Positions 15,799-25,383 of a DNA stretch of 64,000 bases are shown here, in pieces; position 1 is the stretch's first letter; each line of letters starts with the position of its first letter. The DNA lies in contig JAZNGW010000032.1 in NCBI GenBank assembly GCA_045576655.1, positions 248,001 through 312,000 on the forward strand, in the 5' to 3' direction. Position numbers and translations under genes: made by a program. Under the pieces are notes generated by a model. It saw only the letters and a program-made list of their open reading frames with translations. It made no database searches and had not been told where the DNA came from. This stretch comes from RGIG8745 sp045576655. Its GTDB lineage: Bacteria; Bacteroidota; Bacteroidia; Bacteroidales; Bacteroidaceae.

Positions 15799-17292
15799 AT
15801 GAATAACATTAAAAACACACTTGCAATAATTGCATTTTTGACAAACGGATTAGCATTATTTGCTCAAGACACATATGATGCAGCAAGATTCAGTCAATCT
15901 GACCTTAATGGAACAGCGAGATATGTTGGCATGGGTGGTGCTCTGTCTGCACTTGGGGGAGATATTTCTGTCATGGGTACTAACCCTGCTGGAACTGCAA
16001 TGTTTCGCAAAAACGAGGCATCCGTTACATTGGGTGCAGTAATGACTTCAGATGGCGCTCTGGGGCATGATGCTACTCGCATGTCTATTGACAATGCCGG
16101 TATCGTATTTGCAACTCGCTACGGTTCAGCCAATGACCCTGGACTTCGCTTCGTCAACTTTGGTGTAAACTACAAGAAAAATACAAATTTCTTAGGTAAT
16201 TTAAAGACCGGCATAGACCATCTTGACGGTGTCTTTTCGCAAACAAATCAAATTGCAGACCCTGCAAATCAGGCATGGGATGCAGACATTTGGGATGGTT
16301 TTCTTGTTGACATGGCTGCTCCCTACTATAATGACAAGAATGAATTAGAATTCGCCGGCATTATTGGTGAAGACGAATATGGATATTTTGGCATAGGTGC
16401 AGACAAGGCCGAATATCATCGTGCTACTTATGGAAGCAATGCTCAAGTAGACGCAAACTTATCCTTTAATGTTGGCGACAAATATTTCTTCGGTGTTTCT
16501 GTAGGAGCATATAGCATAGACTATACTCGCGAGTCATTCTATACAGAATTAGGCGTTGACGGTAATTATTATGACTTTTCTAACTGGTATGAAACACGCG
16601 GTGAAGGCTATGACCTGAAGTTCGGTTTTATTTGTCGTCCTTTCGACTACTCCCCTTTCCGATTCGGTATTAGCATTCACACTCCTACATGGTATGACCT
16701 TGAAGATGCAAACGGTAGCACACTCTACTACAATGACGAATATGTTCATTCATTAGCAGCTGACCCATTCGCATATTCATACCGCACTCCGTGGAAATTT
16801 GGAATAAGTTTGGGACACACTATTGGCAACTACATTGCCTTAGGCGCAGAGTACGAATTCTCCGACCCTTCTACCGCTAAGTATACTTCAAACGGATATA
16901 ACGAAGATGTATATTTCCGCAACACTAATGCCATAACCAAAGAATCATTAAAGGGGCAAAGCACTATAAAACTCGGTATGGAAATTAAACCATCTGACGA
17001 AATAAGTGTGAGAGTTGGTTATAACTTTATTTCTTCACCTTTCAAAAAAGATGCCTATAGAACGGTTTTATTTGATAGCCCATTCACTGAAACTGACTTT
17101 ACAAATTGGGGAGATACAAACCGTTTCACATTCGGTCTTGGTTTCAGATTCAAAGGCGGATATATTGATATGGCATACCAATACACGGCACAGGAAGGTG
17201 ACTTCTATGCTTTTGATGATATTGATTTAAAACCAACCAAAATAGAGAATAATCGCAACCAGTTGCTTTGCACATTAGGATTACGATTCTAA
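15799..17292 (+). CDS. OmpP1/FadL-like outer-membrane protein
   Basis: A 497-aa outer-membrane beta-barrel of the OmpP1/FadL type, a family that lets hydrophobic compounds cross the outer membrane. After a signal peptide ending LFAQ comes RYVGMGGALSALGGDISVMG and TNPAGTAMFRKNE, the plug-domain hallmark of the family in Bacteroidetes (often labelled hemin receptor). The remainder is alternating amphipathic strands ending TLGLRF with a terminal Phe. The ligand is not predictable. It is followed by a terminator. Confidence 0.87.
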   Translation: MNNIKNTLAIIAFLTNGLALFAQDTYDAARFSQSDLNGTARYVGMGGALSALGGDISVMGTNPAGTAMFRKNEASVTLGAVMTSDGALGHDATRMSIDNAGIVFATRYGSANDPGLRFVNFGVNYKKNTNFLGNLKTGIDHLDGVFSQTNQIADPANQAWDADIWDGFLVDMAAPYYNDKNELEFAGIIGEDEYGYFGIGADKAEYHRATYGSNAQVDANLSFNVGDKYFFGVSVGAYSIDYTRESFYTELGVDGNYYDFSNWYETRGEGYDLKFGFICRPFDYSPFRFGISIHTPTWYDLEDANGSTLYYNDEYVHSLAADPFAYSYRTPWKFGISLGHTIGNYIALGAEYEFSDPSTAKYTSNGYNEDVYFRNTNAITKESLKGQSTIKLGMEIKPSDEISVRVGYNFISSPFKKDAYRTVLFDSPFTETDFTNWGDTNRFTFGLGFRFKGGYIDMAYQYTAQEGDFYAFDDIDLKPTKIENNRNQLLCTLGLRF

Positions 17293-17319
17293 CAATACAA
17301 ACAATTTTACGATTTTATT

Positions 17320-17348
17320 AAGGCAGAGAGGCAACTTTCTGCCTTTTC
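17320..17348 (+). terminator. Terminator after the OmpP1-like gene
   Basis: AAGGCAGA / TCTGCCTT, an 8-bp stem with a 10-nt loop, followed by TTCGTTTT. Confidence 0.75.
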
Positions 17349-17409
17349 GTTTTGTTGATTTGCATCAATTTAAGTATCCCAGTCACCCCTCCTCTATAGC
17401 TCCAAATCT

Positions 17410-17519
17410 CCACCGCGGTAATGACACAACACGAGCGCGGTGGTGTCGTAAGACGACGGCGGTAATGATTGAACACGACCGCGGTAATGTTGTAAGACGA
17501 CCGCGGTGATGATACGAGA
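17410..17519 (+). repeat. 22-bp x 5 palindromic tandem array B
   Basis: Five 22-bp units with cores such as CGACCGCGGTAATG and CGAGCGCGGTGGTG, each followed by 8 variable bases. It lies between the OmpP1 terminator and the sdaA promoter, 67 bp before the -7 box, nearly the same distance as in array A. Same direction as sdaA. Confidence 0.9.
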
Positions 17520-17586
17520 CAACTAAACTATTGTTACAATAGTGTTGAAGTTAAGTAGTTTAGCGTTATATTCACAAAATTATATG

Positions 17587-17594
17587 TATATTTG
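17587..17594 (+). promoter_or_regulatory. -7 element of sdaA
   Basis: TATATTTG, 17 bp before the start codon, giving a very short leader. There is no clear TTTG at the -33 position. Confidence 0.6.
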
Positions 17595-17611
17595 CACATT
17601 AGTATTCCACG

Positions 17612-18817
17612 ATGAAAAGCATAAAAGAATTATACCGAATTGGATTTGGCCCTTCAAGCAGCCACACAATGGGCCCCAGACGTGCTTCTGAAATATTCTT
17701 AGCAAAGCATCCTGACGCACAACGTTTTGAAGTCACATTGTACGGGAGCCTTGCTGCAACAGGGAAAGGCCACCTCACAGACAAAGCCATTCTTGATGTA
17801 TTAAATAAGGATGGAAGAATAGTAGACATTGTCTGGAAAAATAATGTATTCCTCCCCTACCATCCCAACGGAATGAAATTTCGTGCCTTCCAACAAAATA
17901 ATGTTGAAATTGATTCATGGACAGTATTCAGCGTTGGAGGCGGTGCTCTCGCAGAAGAAGGTAAGACAAATGATGAAACTGCCGATGTGTATGAAATGTC
18001 ACATATGAAGGACATTCTTGACTGGTGCAGAAAGAACGGACGTACATACTGGGAATATGTCGAGAAATGTGAAGGTCCTGAAATATGGGACTATCTGGCA
18101 GAAGTCTGGGAAACCATGCGCGATGCTGTAGAGCGTGGCATAGAAGCAGAAGGAGTTCTGCCTGGTCCTCTGAACCTTCAGCGCAAAGCTGCAAAATACA
18201 ATATCAAAGCAAGCGGATACACGGCTTCGCTCCATAGTCGAGGACTTGTGTTCAGCTATGCGCTTGCAGTAAGCGAGGAAAATGCTGGAGGCGGCAAGAT
18301 TGTCACCGCCCCCACATGCGGATCGTGTGGTGTAGTCCCTGCCATGCTCTATCATTTATGGAAAAGTAGAAATTTTAGCGAAATCCGAATATTGCGTGCC
18401 CTTGCCACAGCTGGACTTTTCGGAAATGTTGCAAAGCACACTGCATCAATATCAGGTGCAGAAGCAGGATGCCAAGCCGAAGTCGGTGTAGCCTGTGCAA
18501 TGGCTGCAGCTGCTGCAAACCAATTGTTTGGAGGAAGTCCTTCACAAATAGAATATGCAGCAGAAATGGGACTTGAACATCACTTAGGAATGACTTGCGA
18601 TCCAATCTGCGGCCTGGTTCAGGTGCCGTGTATTGAGCGTAATGCGTATGCGGCTGCGCGCGCAATGGACTGTAACATTTTTTCAGCATTCTCCGATGGT
18701 TCTCATATAGTATCATTTGACCGAATTCTATCTGTAATGATGCAAACCGGTCGTGACTTACCTTCCATTTATCGTGAAACAAGTCTTGGAGGTCTTGCTG
18801 CAGGATATTCATCTTAA
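17612..18817 (+). CDS. sdaA: L-serine ammonia-lyase (single-chain, 4Fe-4S)
   Basis: Deaminates L-serine to pyruvate and ammonia. The 401-aa chain carries both the N-terminal beta domain (GPSSSHTMGPRRASEIF near residue 13) and the C-terminal alpha domain. The four conserved cysteine positions for the iron-sulfur cluster are seen in TAPTCGSCGVVPAM and HLGMTCDPICGLVQVPC. The next gene follows after 25 nt but encodes a secreted protein, so a functional link is doubtful. Array B upstream suggests possible regulation through that repeat. Confidence 0.95.
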   Translation: MKSIKELYRIGFGPSSSHTMGPRRASEIFLAKHPDAQRFEVTLYGSLAATGKGHLTDKAILDVLNKDGRIVDIVWKNNVFLPYHPNGMKFRAFQQNNVEIDSWTVFSVGGGALAEEGKTNDETADVYEMSHMKDILDWCRKNGRTYWEYVEKCEGPEIWDYLAEVWETMRDAVERGIEAEGVLPGPLNLQRKAAKYNIKASGYTASLHSRGLVFSYALAVSEENAGGGKIVTAPTCGSCGVVPAMLYHLWKSRNFSEIRILRALATAGLFGNVAKHTASISGAEAGCQAEVGVACAMAAAAANQLFGGSPSQIEYAAEMGLEHHLGMTCDPICGLVQVPCIERNAYAAARAMDCNIFSAFSDGSHIVSFDRILSVMMQTGRDLPSIYRETSLGGLAAGYSS

Positions 18818-18842
18818 AACAAACAACAAAATTATATTTATA

Positions 18843-21800
18843 ATGAAAAAGGCATTATCATTGCTGGCTACATTAGCCATTACCACCTGTTTACATGCAC
18901 AAACAGATGGGTTAGAAGACATCACTTCTCAATATCTGTCTAACGCCTCTTTTGAAGCAGACAATATCGAGTCGCTAAACTCCGTAACACAAAGTGCGGA
19001 TGGGCTTAGAGGTTATTCTCTTGCCAACCCAAACAGCTGGAGCGTTAGTGGAACAGATGTGACTAAGTTACTGATTACCAAAGATTGTTACACGGATAAT
19101 AACTTTGGATTAGTAACAACTATAAGTGACGGAGAAAAAGCATATTATCTCAGGATGGGATGGTCGAACGGAGCTTCATCGGTAAAACAGACTATAAAAA
19201 ATTTGCCTGCCGGAAAATACATGTTTGCAATTGACCAACGTACAGGATATGCGAACAGTGCATCTTCTTCTTTCTCAATAACAGCAGGCAGTGAAAGTAT
19301 GTCTGAAAGTTTTGTACCTGGCAGCAACGGATTCTTCACATCTGCAAAATGGACAACAAGTTCCATTGCATTTGAGACAAGCACAGATGGAGAAGTCATC
19401 ATAGGTATTGACATCAACTGGATATCTGGAGGCAGCTGTATAATGATAGATAATGCGCGTCTTTTCAAGGTTACAGGAGAAATCGTTGAACCAGAAGACC
19501 CTACAGAAAACGACATAGCAAGTCCTACTGAGGGTGTTATTACACATGATTTTGTAGCTGAACCACAAATGAAAGACGACCTCCTGCAGATGCTTGCCAA
19601 CTTCAGCAAATGGATGAAAGATGATTTCCAGCTTTGCTCGGCACCTAATAGCATTGGCGAAGATTGTGGATGCTTTAAAGGGGAAAGCACTATGAACGCA
19701 AATGAACAAGGAGTGCGTCCAAATGCAGACTTATCAATGATATGTGCGTTCCTTGCAAAATACGGAAAGGACAAAGTCACTCTCCCACAGGGAGTGACAT
19801 GGGAAGACATTCAGGCCATAGCACGCAAATCATTAGTGTTCGCCTACTCTACCCACAAGGCAAACAAATTGAAAGTATGTTCAAATGGCGGATATTGGGG
19901 TTCGACAAGCACAAGTGACCATGTATGGGAATCAAGTTTGTGGGCAATGTCAGTAGCTTATTCAGCATTCTTCCAATGGGATACGCTTAGCGAAGCACAA
20001 AAGGGATATATAAAAGCCATGCTTATTGCTGAGTGCAACTACGAACTATATCGTTCAATACCTACAGGGTATGCAGGCGACACTAAAGCGGAGGAAAATG
20101 GATGGGAAACAAACATTCTTGCAGCAACACTTGGAATGTTCCCAGACCACGAACTTGCACCAAAGTGGTTCGCACGCTTGCGCGAATTTGCAATTAACTG
20201 CTACTCGCATATCGGTGACAAGACTGACAACACAGTCATAGACCCTGAATACGACAACACAACCGTTGCACAACTCTATAAAGGTCAGAACCTTTACGAC
20301 GACTTCACGTTGCAGAACCATAACCTATTCCACACAAGTTATCAAAACGTTGTAATGCAGGAATTAGGAGAATCGGCACTCGCTCTTAAACTGTTCCAAA
20401 CAAAACTCCATGGAAAAGAAACATGGAAAACCAACGCACTTATGCACAACAATAAGGAAGTTATGGAAGAAGTGCTCAACTGGCTTGCTCTGGCAGATGG
20501 CGAACTTGCAATGCCTAACGGCAACGACTGGAGCTTGTTCCTCTACGACCAAATTACTTCATACACCACAATGGCATGCTTCTTACGCGACCCTAACGCA
20601 CTAATGCTTGAAAATCTTGCATACAAATACATTAAAGCACGCCAAGCAACTACAACTGACGGCTCATGGCTCTTACGTGCCGATGTGGGTGCACGCCGTA
20701 TGGGCGTTGAAGCACATCGTGTAATGATGACATGGCTTATGCACGATGTGCTATCAACTTCAGACCTGACTCCAACTGAATGGAATGACTTTAATACGAA
20801 ATATGCAGAAGCTAAGATTCTGAAAAGTCAAAATATAGTTCGTGCAGCGAGTGATGACAGATTCACATGTTTCTCATGGAGCACAGGGCTTAAGAGTTAC
20901 ACAGGTTATTTTGCAGCCAACAATCCAGATAAAAACAAAATCATAGTACCATTCCGTGCAAACAATACAGGTAATTTACTCGGATGGTACAACGTAAGCG
21001 GTAAGGGTACAAACGCAACACCTGTTGTAAGTGGCATATACGAACTGAACGGTAATGCCTGGACAATGAATGGTGAAATCAACACTAATGATGCGGCTCT
21101 TAACAACCGTTTCGCACTCTACTCGACTCCAGGAAACGCAATCATCTATCTAGATTATGTACGCGGAAACACATCAGGAACAATTACAAAGGAACAAGGT
21201 GGACTTCTCGCTATCAGTACTGATGAATTTATGAAAACTGCACGCACATTCTATACAGCCAATATAGAGGGAGTAACACACAAGCAGCTTGACGGTACAA
21301 AGTTCACAACATTCAATACTGATTGGATAAATATTGATAATCAGGTAGGAGTACTTTCTAAGAGCGACAAACTAATGGGATTTGGCGACCGTGCCAACAA
21401 CAATTCCATTATGACATCTAAACTCTACACATCCTACTCACCAACAAGTCGTTCTTTCCAGAACGGAACAATTGTAGACCGTCGCAACATTGTATACTAT
21501 AGTAATATCAATGCAGAAGAGACTGCTATTATGAGCGAACAGTTCAACGTACTCACAGATTCTGTTCCTACGGGATGGAACGGCGCTATTGCAGCAGATC
21601 CAAACGGAACAAACTACTTATTGCTGGCCAACTTCGTGAGTGACCAAAAATGTTCACTTGAGAATATTACTTGTAAACTTGGTGCACCTGTCTTCACAGA
21701 ACCAACTCTCATAATCGACGATAAATCATCTGCAACATTCCTTACTGAAATTAATCATTCTGTAAGCAATGTACTTAAAGTGTTCATCAACGATGCAGAT

Positions 21801-22889
21801 GTAACAGCCATTCAGGATGCGAATGACCCAAGTGTTGTATACATACAAAACTTGCAGAAACAGAACATAAATCCACAGATTTGCGTCATCACCAGCAACG
21901 GCGAAGTGAACGGAAACATCGAAATTAGTAAAGGGAAATGCGTGAAAGTATATGTTGAAGGAGGCGTGCTTCGTAGCGAGGAAGCAGACTTTCCCTCTTC
22001 TTCGGCAGAAAATCTTTATGAAGGCTATACGGACATCACAAAAGAGAAAATAAGCAACCATAGTTTTGAACTCGACGAAACTTACGGTAACGACAATGGC
22101 AATATGACATTAGGTTCTGTAACGTATAACCCTTGCTACATCAATAATGTCAGTGCTTCAAACTCTAAGTATCCAAACATTTTGCCAGTCAAAGGTTGGA
22201 CCTCAGGCAATGGACTTAACGGTGAATCAAACTTTGCCCGTATGTATTCCATGCCATATAGCACAACCATGTATTGCGTTAGTCCCTCATCTGTAGGTAA
22301 TTATGCCGCTCAATGTTCACGCCCTCTTGCTGATGACTCATGTGGAGTCCGCTGCTTGACAGTACTTAATTCATGGACTTCTGGAACGAACAAAATCACC
22401 CAAAAAGTAAATCTACCTGCAGGTGATTACCGACTAATCCTTGACATGAAGTATGAATGTACGAACCAACAGACCAATAGCGGAACAGCTGTTACAGCAT
22501 CAGGCAATACCAACCGTTCATACACAGGTGTTAAGACATCATCTGGAACAGATTACCGTTATCCATCTGAAAATAATACTTGGGAAGTTATGGTCTATGA
22601 CTTCACTCTTGCAGAAGCAGAGGATATAGAGCTTAGCCTTGGATTTAGCACATCTGCAAGTGTAGGTGCGGCAAACAATACTCTTCTTTATATTGACAAT
22701 CTAAGACTTCTTAGCAAGGACACAAACATGCCAGATGCTATTGAAAATATTCAAGATACGCCAAAGAGCGCTAATGTCTATTCATTAACAGGAGTTAGAC
22801 TGCGCACAAATGTTAACCTTAATAATGCAACAAAAGGATTGCCTAAAGGTATATATATAATAAACAATAAAAAAGTATCAGTAAACTGA
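18843..22889 (+). CDS. Large secreted multidomain protein, probable polysaccharide-active
   Basis: 1348 aa; I cannot name the family. Signal peptide MKKALSLLATLAITTCLHAQ. Residues about 25-210 form a galactose-binding-like beta-sandwich (SQYLSNASFEADN at the start, IMIDNARLFKV at the end). About 230-650 is rich in helices and Trp (HVWESSLWAMSVAYSAF, EENGWETNILAATLG, QNHNLFHTSYQNVVM), suggesting an (alpha/alpha) toroid as in some lyases. About 660-950 is beta-rich with repeated WxNxDN-like segments. About 1080-1300 is a second galactose-binding-like module (KISNHSFELDE to YIDNLRLLS). The end, VYSLTGVRLRT to GLPKGIYIINNKKVSV, looks like a Bacteroidetes type-A sorting domain. The start was placed at the Met heading the signal peptide. 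Polysaccharide lyase or hydrolase activity is inferred from architecture only. Confidence 0.75.
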   Translation: MKKALSLLATLAITTCLHAQTDGLEDITSQYLSNASFEADNIESLNSVTQSADGLRGYSLANPNSWSVSGTDVTKLLITKDCYTDNNFGLVTTISDGEKAYYLRMGWSNGASSVKQTIKNLPAGKYMFAIDQRTGYANSASSSFSITAGSESMSESFVPGSNGFFTSAKWTTSSIAFETSTDGEVIIGIDINWISGGSCIMIDNARLFKVTGEIVEPEDPTENDIASPTEGVITHDFVAEPQMKDDLLQMLANFSKWMKDDFQLCSAPNSIGEDCGCFKGESTMNANEQGVRPNADLSMICAFLAKYGKDKVTLPQGVTWEDIQAIARKSLVFAYSTHKANKLKVCSNGGYWGSTSTSDHVWESSLWAMSVAYSAFFQWDTLSEAQKGYIKAMLIAECNYELYRSIPTGYAGDTKAEENGWETNILAATLGMFPDHELAPKWFARLREFAINCYSHIGDKTDNTVIDPEYDNTTVAQLYKGQNLYDDFTLQNHNLFHTSYQNVVMQELGESALALKLFQTKLHGKETWKTNALMHNNKEVMEEVLNWLALADGELAMPNGNDWSLFLYDQITSYTTMACFLRDPNALMLENLAYKYIKARQATTTDGSWLLRADVGARRMGVEAHRVMMTWLMHDVLSTSDLTPTEWNDFNTKYAEAKILKSQNIVRAASDDRFTCFSWSTGLKSYTGYFAANNPDKNKIIVPFRANNTGNLLGWYNVSGKGTNATPVVSGIYELNGNAWTMNGEINTNDAALNNRFALYSTPGNAIIYLDYVRGNTSGTITKEQGGLLAISTDEFMKTARTFYTANIEGVTHKQLDGTKFTTFNTDWINIDNQVGVLSKSDKLMGFGDRANNNSIMTSKLYTSYSPTSRSFQNGTIVDRRNIVYYSNINAEETAIMSEQFNVLTDSVPTGWNGAIAADPNGTNYLLLANFVSDQKCSLENITCKLGAPVFTEPTLIIDDKSSATFLTEINHSVSNVLKVFINDADVTAIQDANDPSVVYIQNLQKQNINPQICVITSNGEVNGNIEISKGKCVKVYVEGGVLRSEEADFPSSSAENLYEGYTDITKEKISNHSFELDETYGNDNGNMTLGSVTYNPCYINNVSASNSKYPNILPVKGWTSGNGLNGESNFARMYSMPYSTTMYCVSPSSVGNYAAQCSRPLADDSCGVRCLTVLNSWTSGTNKITQKVNLPAGDYRLILDMKYECTNQQTNSGTAVTASGNTNRSYTGVKTSSGTDYRYPSENNTWEVMVYDFTLAEAEDIELSLGFSTSASVGAANNTLLYIDNLRLLSKDTNMPDAIENIQDTPKSANVYSLTGVRLRTNVNLNNATKGLPKGIYIINNKKVSVN

Positions 22890-22912
22890 TATTAATTCAT
22901 GACATTACACAA

Positions 22913-22948
22913 AAAAGGATGAAACTTGATTGGTCTCATCCTTTTTAT
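22913..22948. terminator. Bidirectional terminator
   Basis: AAAAAGGATGA / TCATCCTTTTT around a 13-nt loop. It serves the large secreted protein gene (plus) and the ClC gene (minus). Confidence 0.8.
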
Positions 22949-22965
22949 TTTCATTCAGATTGTCC

Positions 22966-24774
22966 CTATTCTGATGTCAAATTGACTAATGTTTGTCTAT
23001 AAGAATTGAATAAGCCCGAACGCGATATAAAACCCACAAATCTGCGGTCCTCATCAACAACTGGCAAATTCCATGCTTTGGTTTCATCGAATTTATTTGC
23101 TGCGACTTTCAATGTGTCGATTGTTGAAAGAACAGCGGGAGGTTCCTTCATAAAAGAAGAAATCGTATATCTACGATATAGTTCTTGTCTGAACATTACA
23201 TTACGGACTGAGTCAAGTGAAACAACACCAATTAGTTTGTTTGTTGAATCCACTACTGGAAAGATATTTCTATGCGCCTTTGATATAACAACAACAAATT
23301 CAGCAAGTGTCATGTCAGCTCTAACTGTTTTATAATCTTTCTCGATTAACGACTCCATATTCAAAACAGTAAAAATAGCATCGTCCTTATCGTGTGTAAT
23401 GAGTTCGCCCTTGCGCGCTAATCGCATTGCATAAATACTATGTGGCTCAAATACATTAATTGTCAGATATGAAATGACGGAAACAATCATCAATGGTACA
23501 AACAACTGGTATCCGCCGGTAAGTTCTGCAATTAAAAATATACCTGTAAGAGGCGCATGCATAACGCCAGACATTAGACCTGCCATGCCATATAAAGCGC
23601 AGTTCTTAGTAGACAAAAAACCTGACGAGCCTGATTCAAGAGAGAATGACATGTCCCAAATATGGGCAAATATGAATCCAGAAATGCAACCCAAAAATAA
23701 ACTTGGAGCAAATACACCACCACATCCGCCACCTCCATTTGTTGCCGTTGATGCAAAGACCTTAAATACAAGAACAAGCGCCAGATAAATCAAGAGGTTA
23801 TTATCATTTCCATAAAATAATGTGTTATGCATGATGTCAGATGCAGATGCATTATCCAATAATTGGGTAATCACGTCATAGCCTTCACCATACATGGCCG
23901 GAAAGAAATATATCAATACGCTTAATACAATTGAACCTAAAATAAATTTCGTCCATCTCTTTTTCAAATTGGCAAAAATTCCTTCAAACCAATTCATTGA
24001 GCGAGTAAAATAGAGAGAAACTAGTCCACAAAATATTCCGAGAAGGATACAACCAGGAATAATGTCTATTGAAAAAGCCTTGTCCATGGAAAATGCAAAC
24101 ATGGACTCAGTTCCATAAAAAGCATATGAGACGCAAGCAGAAGTGATACATGTCACTAACAGTGGAAGTAATGACGCCATATTCAAATCAAGCATTAACA
24201 CTTCCAAGACAAAAACAAGACCAGCTATTGGCGCTTTAAAAATTCCAGCCACAGCACCTGCCGCTCCACAACCGACAAGCAACATAATCATATTGGGCGG
24301 AAGATGAAAACGCTTTCCTAAGTGTGACCCAAATGCAGAACCAGTAAGAACAATTGGCGCCTCTGCTCCTACAGAACCGCCAAAACCAATGGTAATGGAA
24401 CTTGCAACTATGCTGGACCAACGATTATGAGACTTTATTCGGGCTTTTTTGCGTGAGATTGCATAAAGAATCTTTGTTACGCCATGCCCAATATCATCAC
24501 GAACAATATAACGAACAAATAGCGACGTAAGAAGAATACCTATAGCAGGATAGACTAAATACAGCCAGTTCATTTCTGTTTCATCAAACCCCTGAGTTAG
24601 CAGAATACGGATTTCTTCTACAAATGACTTAAGAACTAAAGCCGCCAAACCAGTACACAAACCAACAAGCAGACTCAGGAGTAGGATTACACGCTTAGTC
24701 GAATGCTCCATTTTCAGCCATAGAGTCATTCTATTAAACATTTGTGCACGCTTTCGCAGTAACTTAACTTTCAT
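22966..24774 (-). CDS. ClC-family chloride channel/antiporter with CBS domains
   Basis: 602-aa inner-membrane protein. The ClC membrane domain (about residues 25-430, ten or more hydrophobic helices) has the selectivity/gating motif GGSVGAEAPIVLTG with the gating Glu. FKAPIAGLVFVLEV and CGGVFAPSLFLG are further family motifs. A cytoplasmic pair of CBS domains follows (about 465-600), which bind adenine nucleotides in other ClCs. Whether it is a channel or a Cl-/H+ exchanger cannot be told. It lies 7 nt after the TsaC-like gene and closes the minus-strand operon. Confidence 0.93.
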   Translation of the reverse strand: MKVKLLRKRAQMFNRMTLWLKMEHSTKRVILLLSLLVGLCTGLAALVLKSFVEEIRILLTQGFDETEMNWLYLVYPAIGILLTSLFVRYIVRDDIGHGVTKILYAISRKKARIKSHNRWSSIVASSITIGFGGSVGAEAPIVLTGSAFGSHLGKRFHLPPNMIMLLVGCGAAGAVAGIFKAPIAGLVFVLEVLMLDLNMASLLPLLVTCITSACVSYAFYGTESMFAFSMDKAFSIDIIPGCILLGIFCGLVSLYFTRSMNWFEGIFANLKKRWTKFILGSIVLSVLIYFFPAMYGEGYDVITQLLDNASASDIMHNTLFYGNDNNLLIYLALVLVFKVFASTATNGGGGCGGVFAPSLFLGCISGFIFAHIWDMSFSLESGSSGFLSTKNCALYGMAGLMSGVMHAPLTGIFLIAELTGGYQLFVPLMIVSVISYLTINVFEPHSIYAMRLARKGELITHDKDDAIFTVLNMESLIEKDYKTVRADMTLAEFVVVISKAHRNIFPVVDSTNKLIGVVSLDSVRNVMFRQELYRRYTISSFMKEPPAVLSTIDTLKVAANKFDETKAWNLPVVDEDRRFVGFISRSGLFNSYRQTLVNLTSE

Positions 24775-24781
24775 TGGCTGA

Positions 24782-25348
24782 CTATTCCCTTATGATTATA
24801 AATTCACCGTTTGAGTCAATCTTTATGATACTCGATGGCTGATGCTTTTCTTTACATCGTTGATTATATCTCACAATGTAATCAACAGAACATTTTATTT
24901 CTTCATCAATTTCGTCGAATGTCATAGCCGTAGGTTCACCGCTTATATTTGCGCTTGTTGAAACTATTGGTTTTTGAAAGCGGTAACATAACTCCTTTGA
25001 AAATTCTTCTCTTGTTACACGTAGTCCCACGCTTCCATCTTCTGCCTTGAGATTCTCAGCCAATCCACTAACATTATTGAAAATTACAGTCAAAGGTTTA
25101 GTTGACAGTTCTATCATATCCCAAGTTACATCTGCAACATTGCGGACATATCTGCAAATTCTTGATTCTGAATCAACTAGACAGATAAGAGCTTTGCTGT
25201 CTGCACGTTTCTTAATTTCGTATACACGTTTAACAGCTTCCTCATTTGTAGCATCACAACCAATGCCCCATACTGTATCTGTGGGGTAAAGTATCACTCC
25301 CCCCTTCCTAAGCACTTCTACTGCTTTCTTGATTTCATCTTGCAACAT
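24782..25348 (-). CDS. L-threonylcarbamoyladenylate synthase (TsaC/Sua5/YrdC family)
   Basis: A 188-aa YrdC-fold protein that makes threonylcarbamoyl-AMP from threonine, bicarbonate and ATP, the first step of t6A37 tRNA modification. Motifs: GVILYPTDTVWGIGCDA near residue 17, KKRADSKALICLV near 47 and PIVSTSANISGEPT near 130. The long Sua5 C-terminal domain is absent, so it is the short type. Paralogues of unknown role (YciO) share the fold, so the assignment to t6A synthesis is likely but not proven. It lies between prfC and the ClC gene in the operon. Confidence 0.88.
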   Translation of the reverse strand: MLQDEIKKAVEVLRKGGVILYPTDTVWGIGCDATNEEAVKRVYEIKKRADSKALICLVDSESRICRYVRNVADVTWDMIELSTKPLTVIFNNVSGLAENLKAEDGSVGLRVTREEFSKELCYRFQKPIVSTSANISGEPTAMTFDEIDEEIKCSVDYIVRYNQRCKEKHQPSSIIKIDSNGEFIIIRE

Positions 25349-25383
25349 ATCAGTTACGATTATGTGTTAGAATAACAAAAAGA

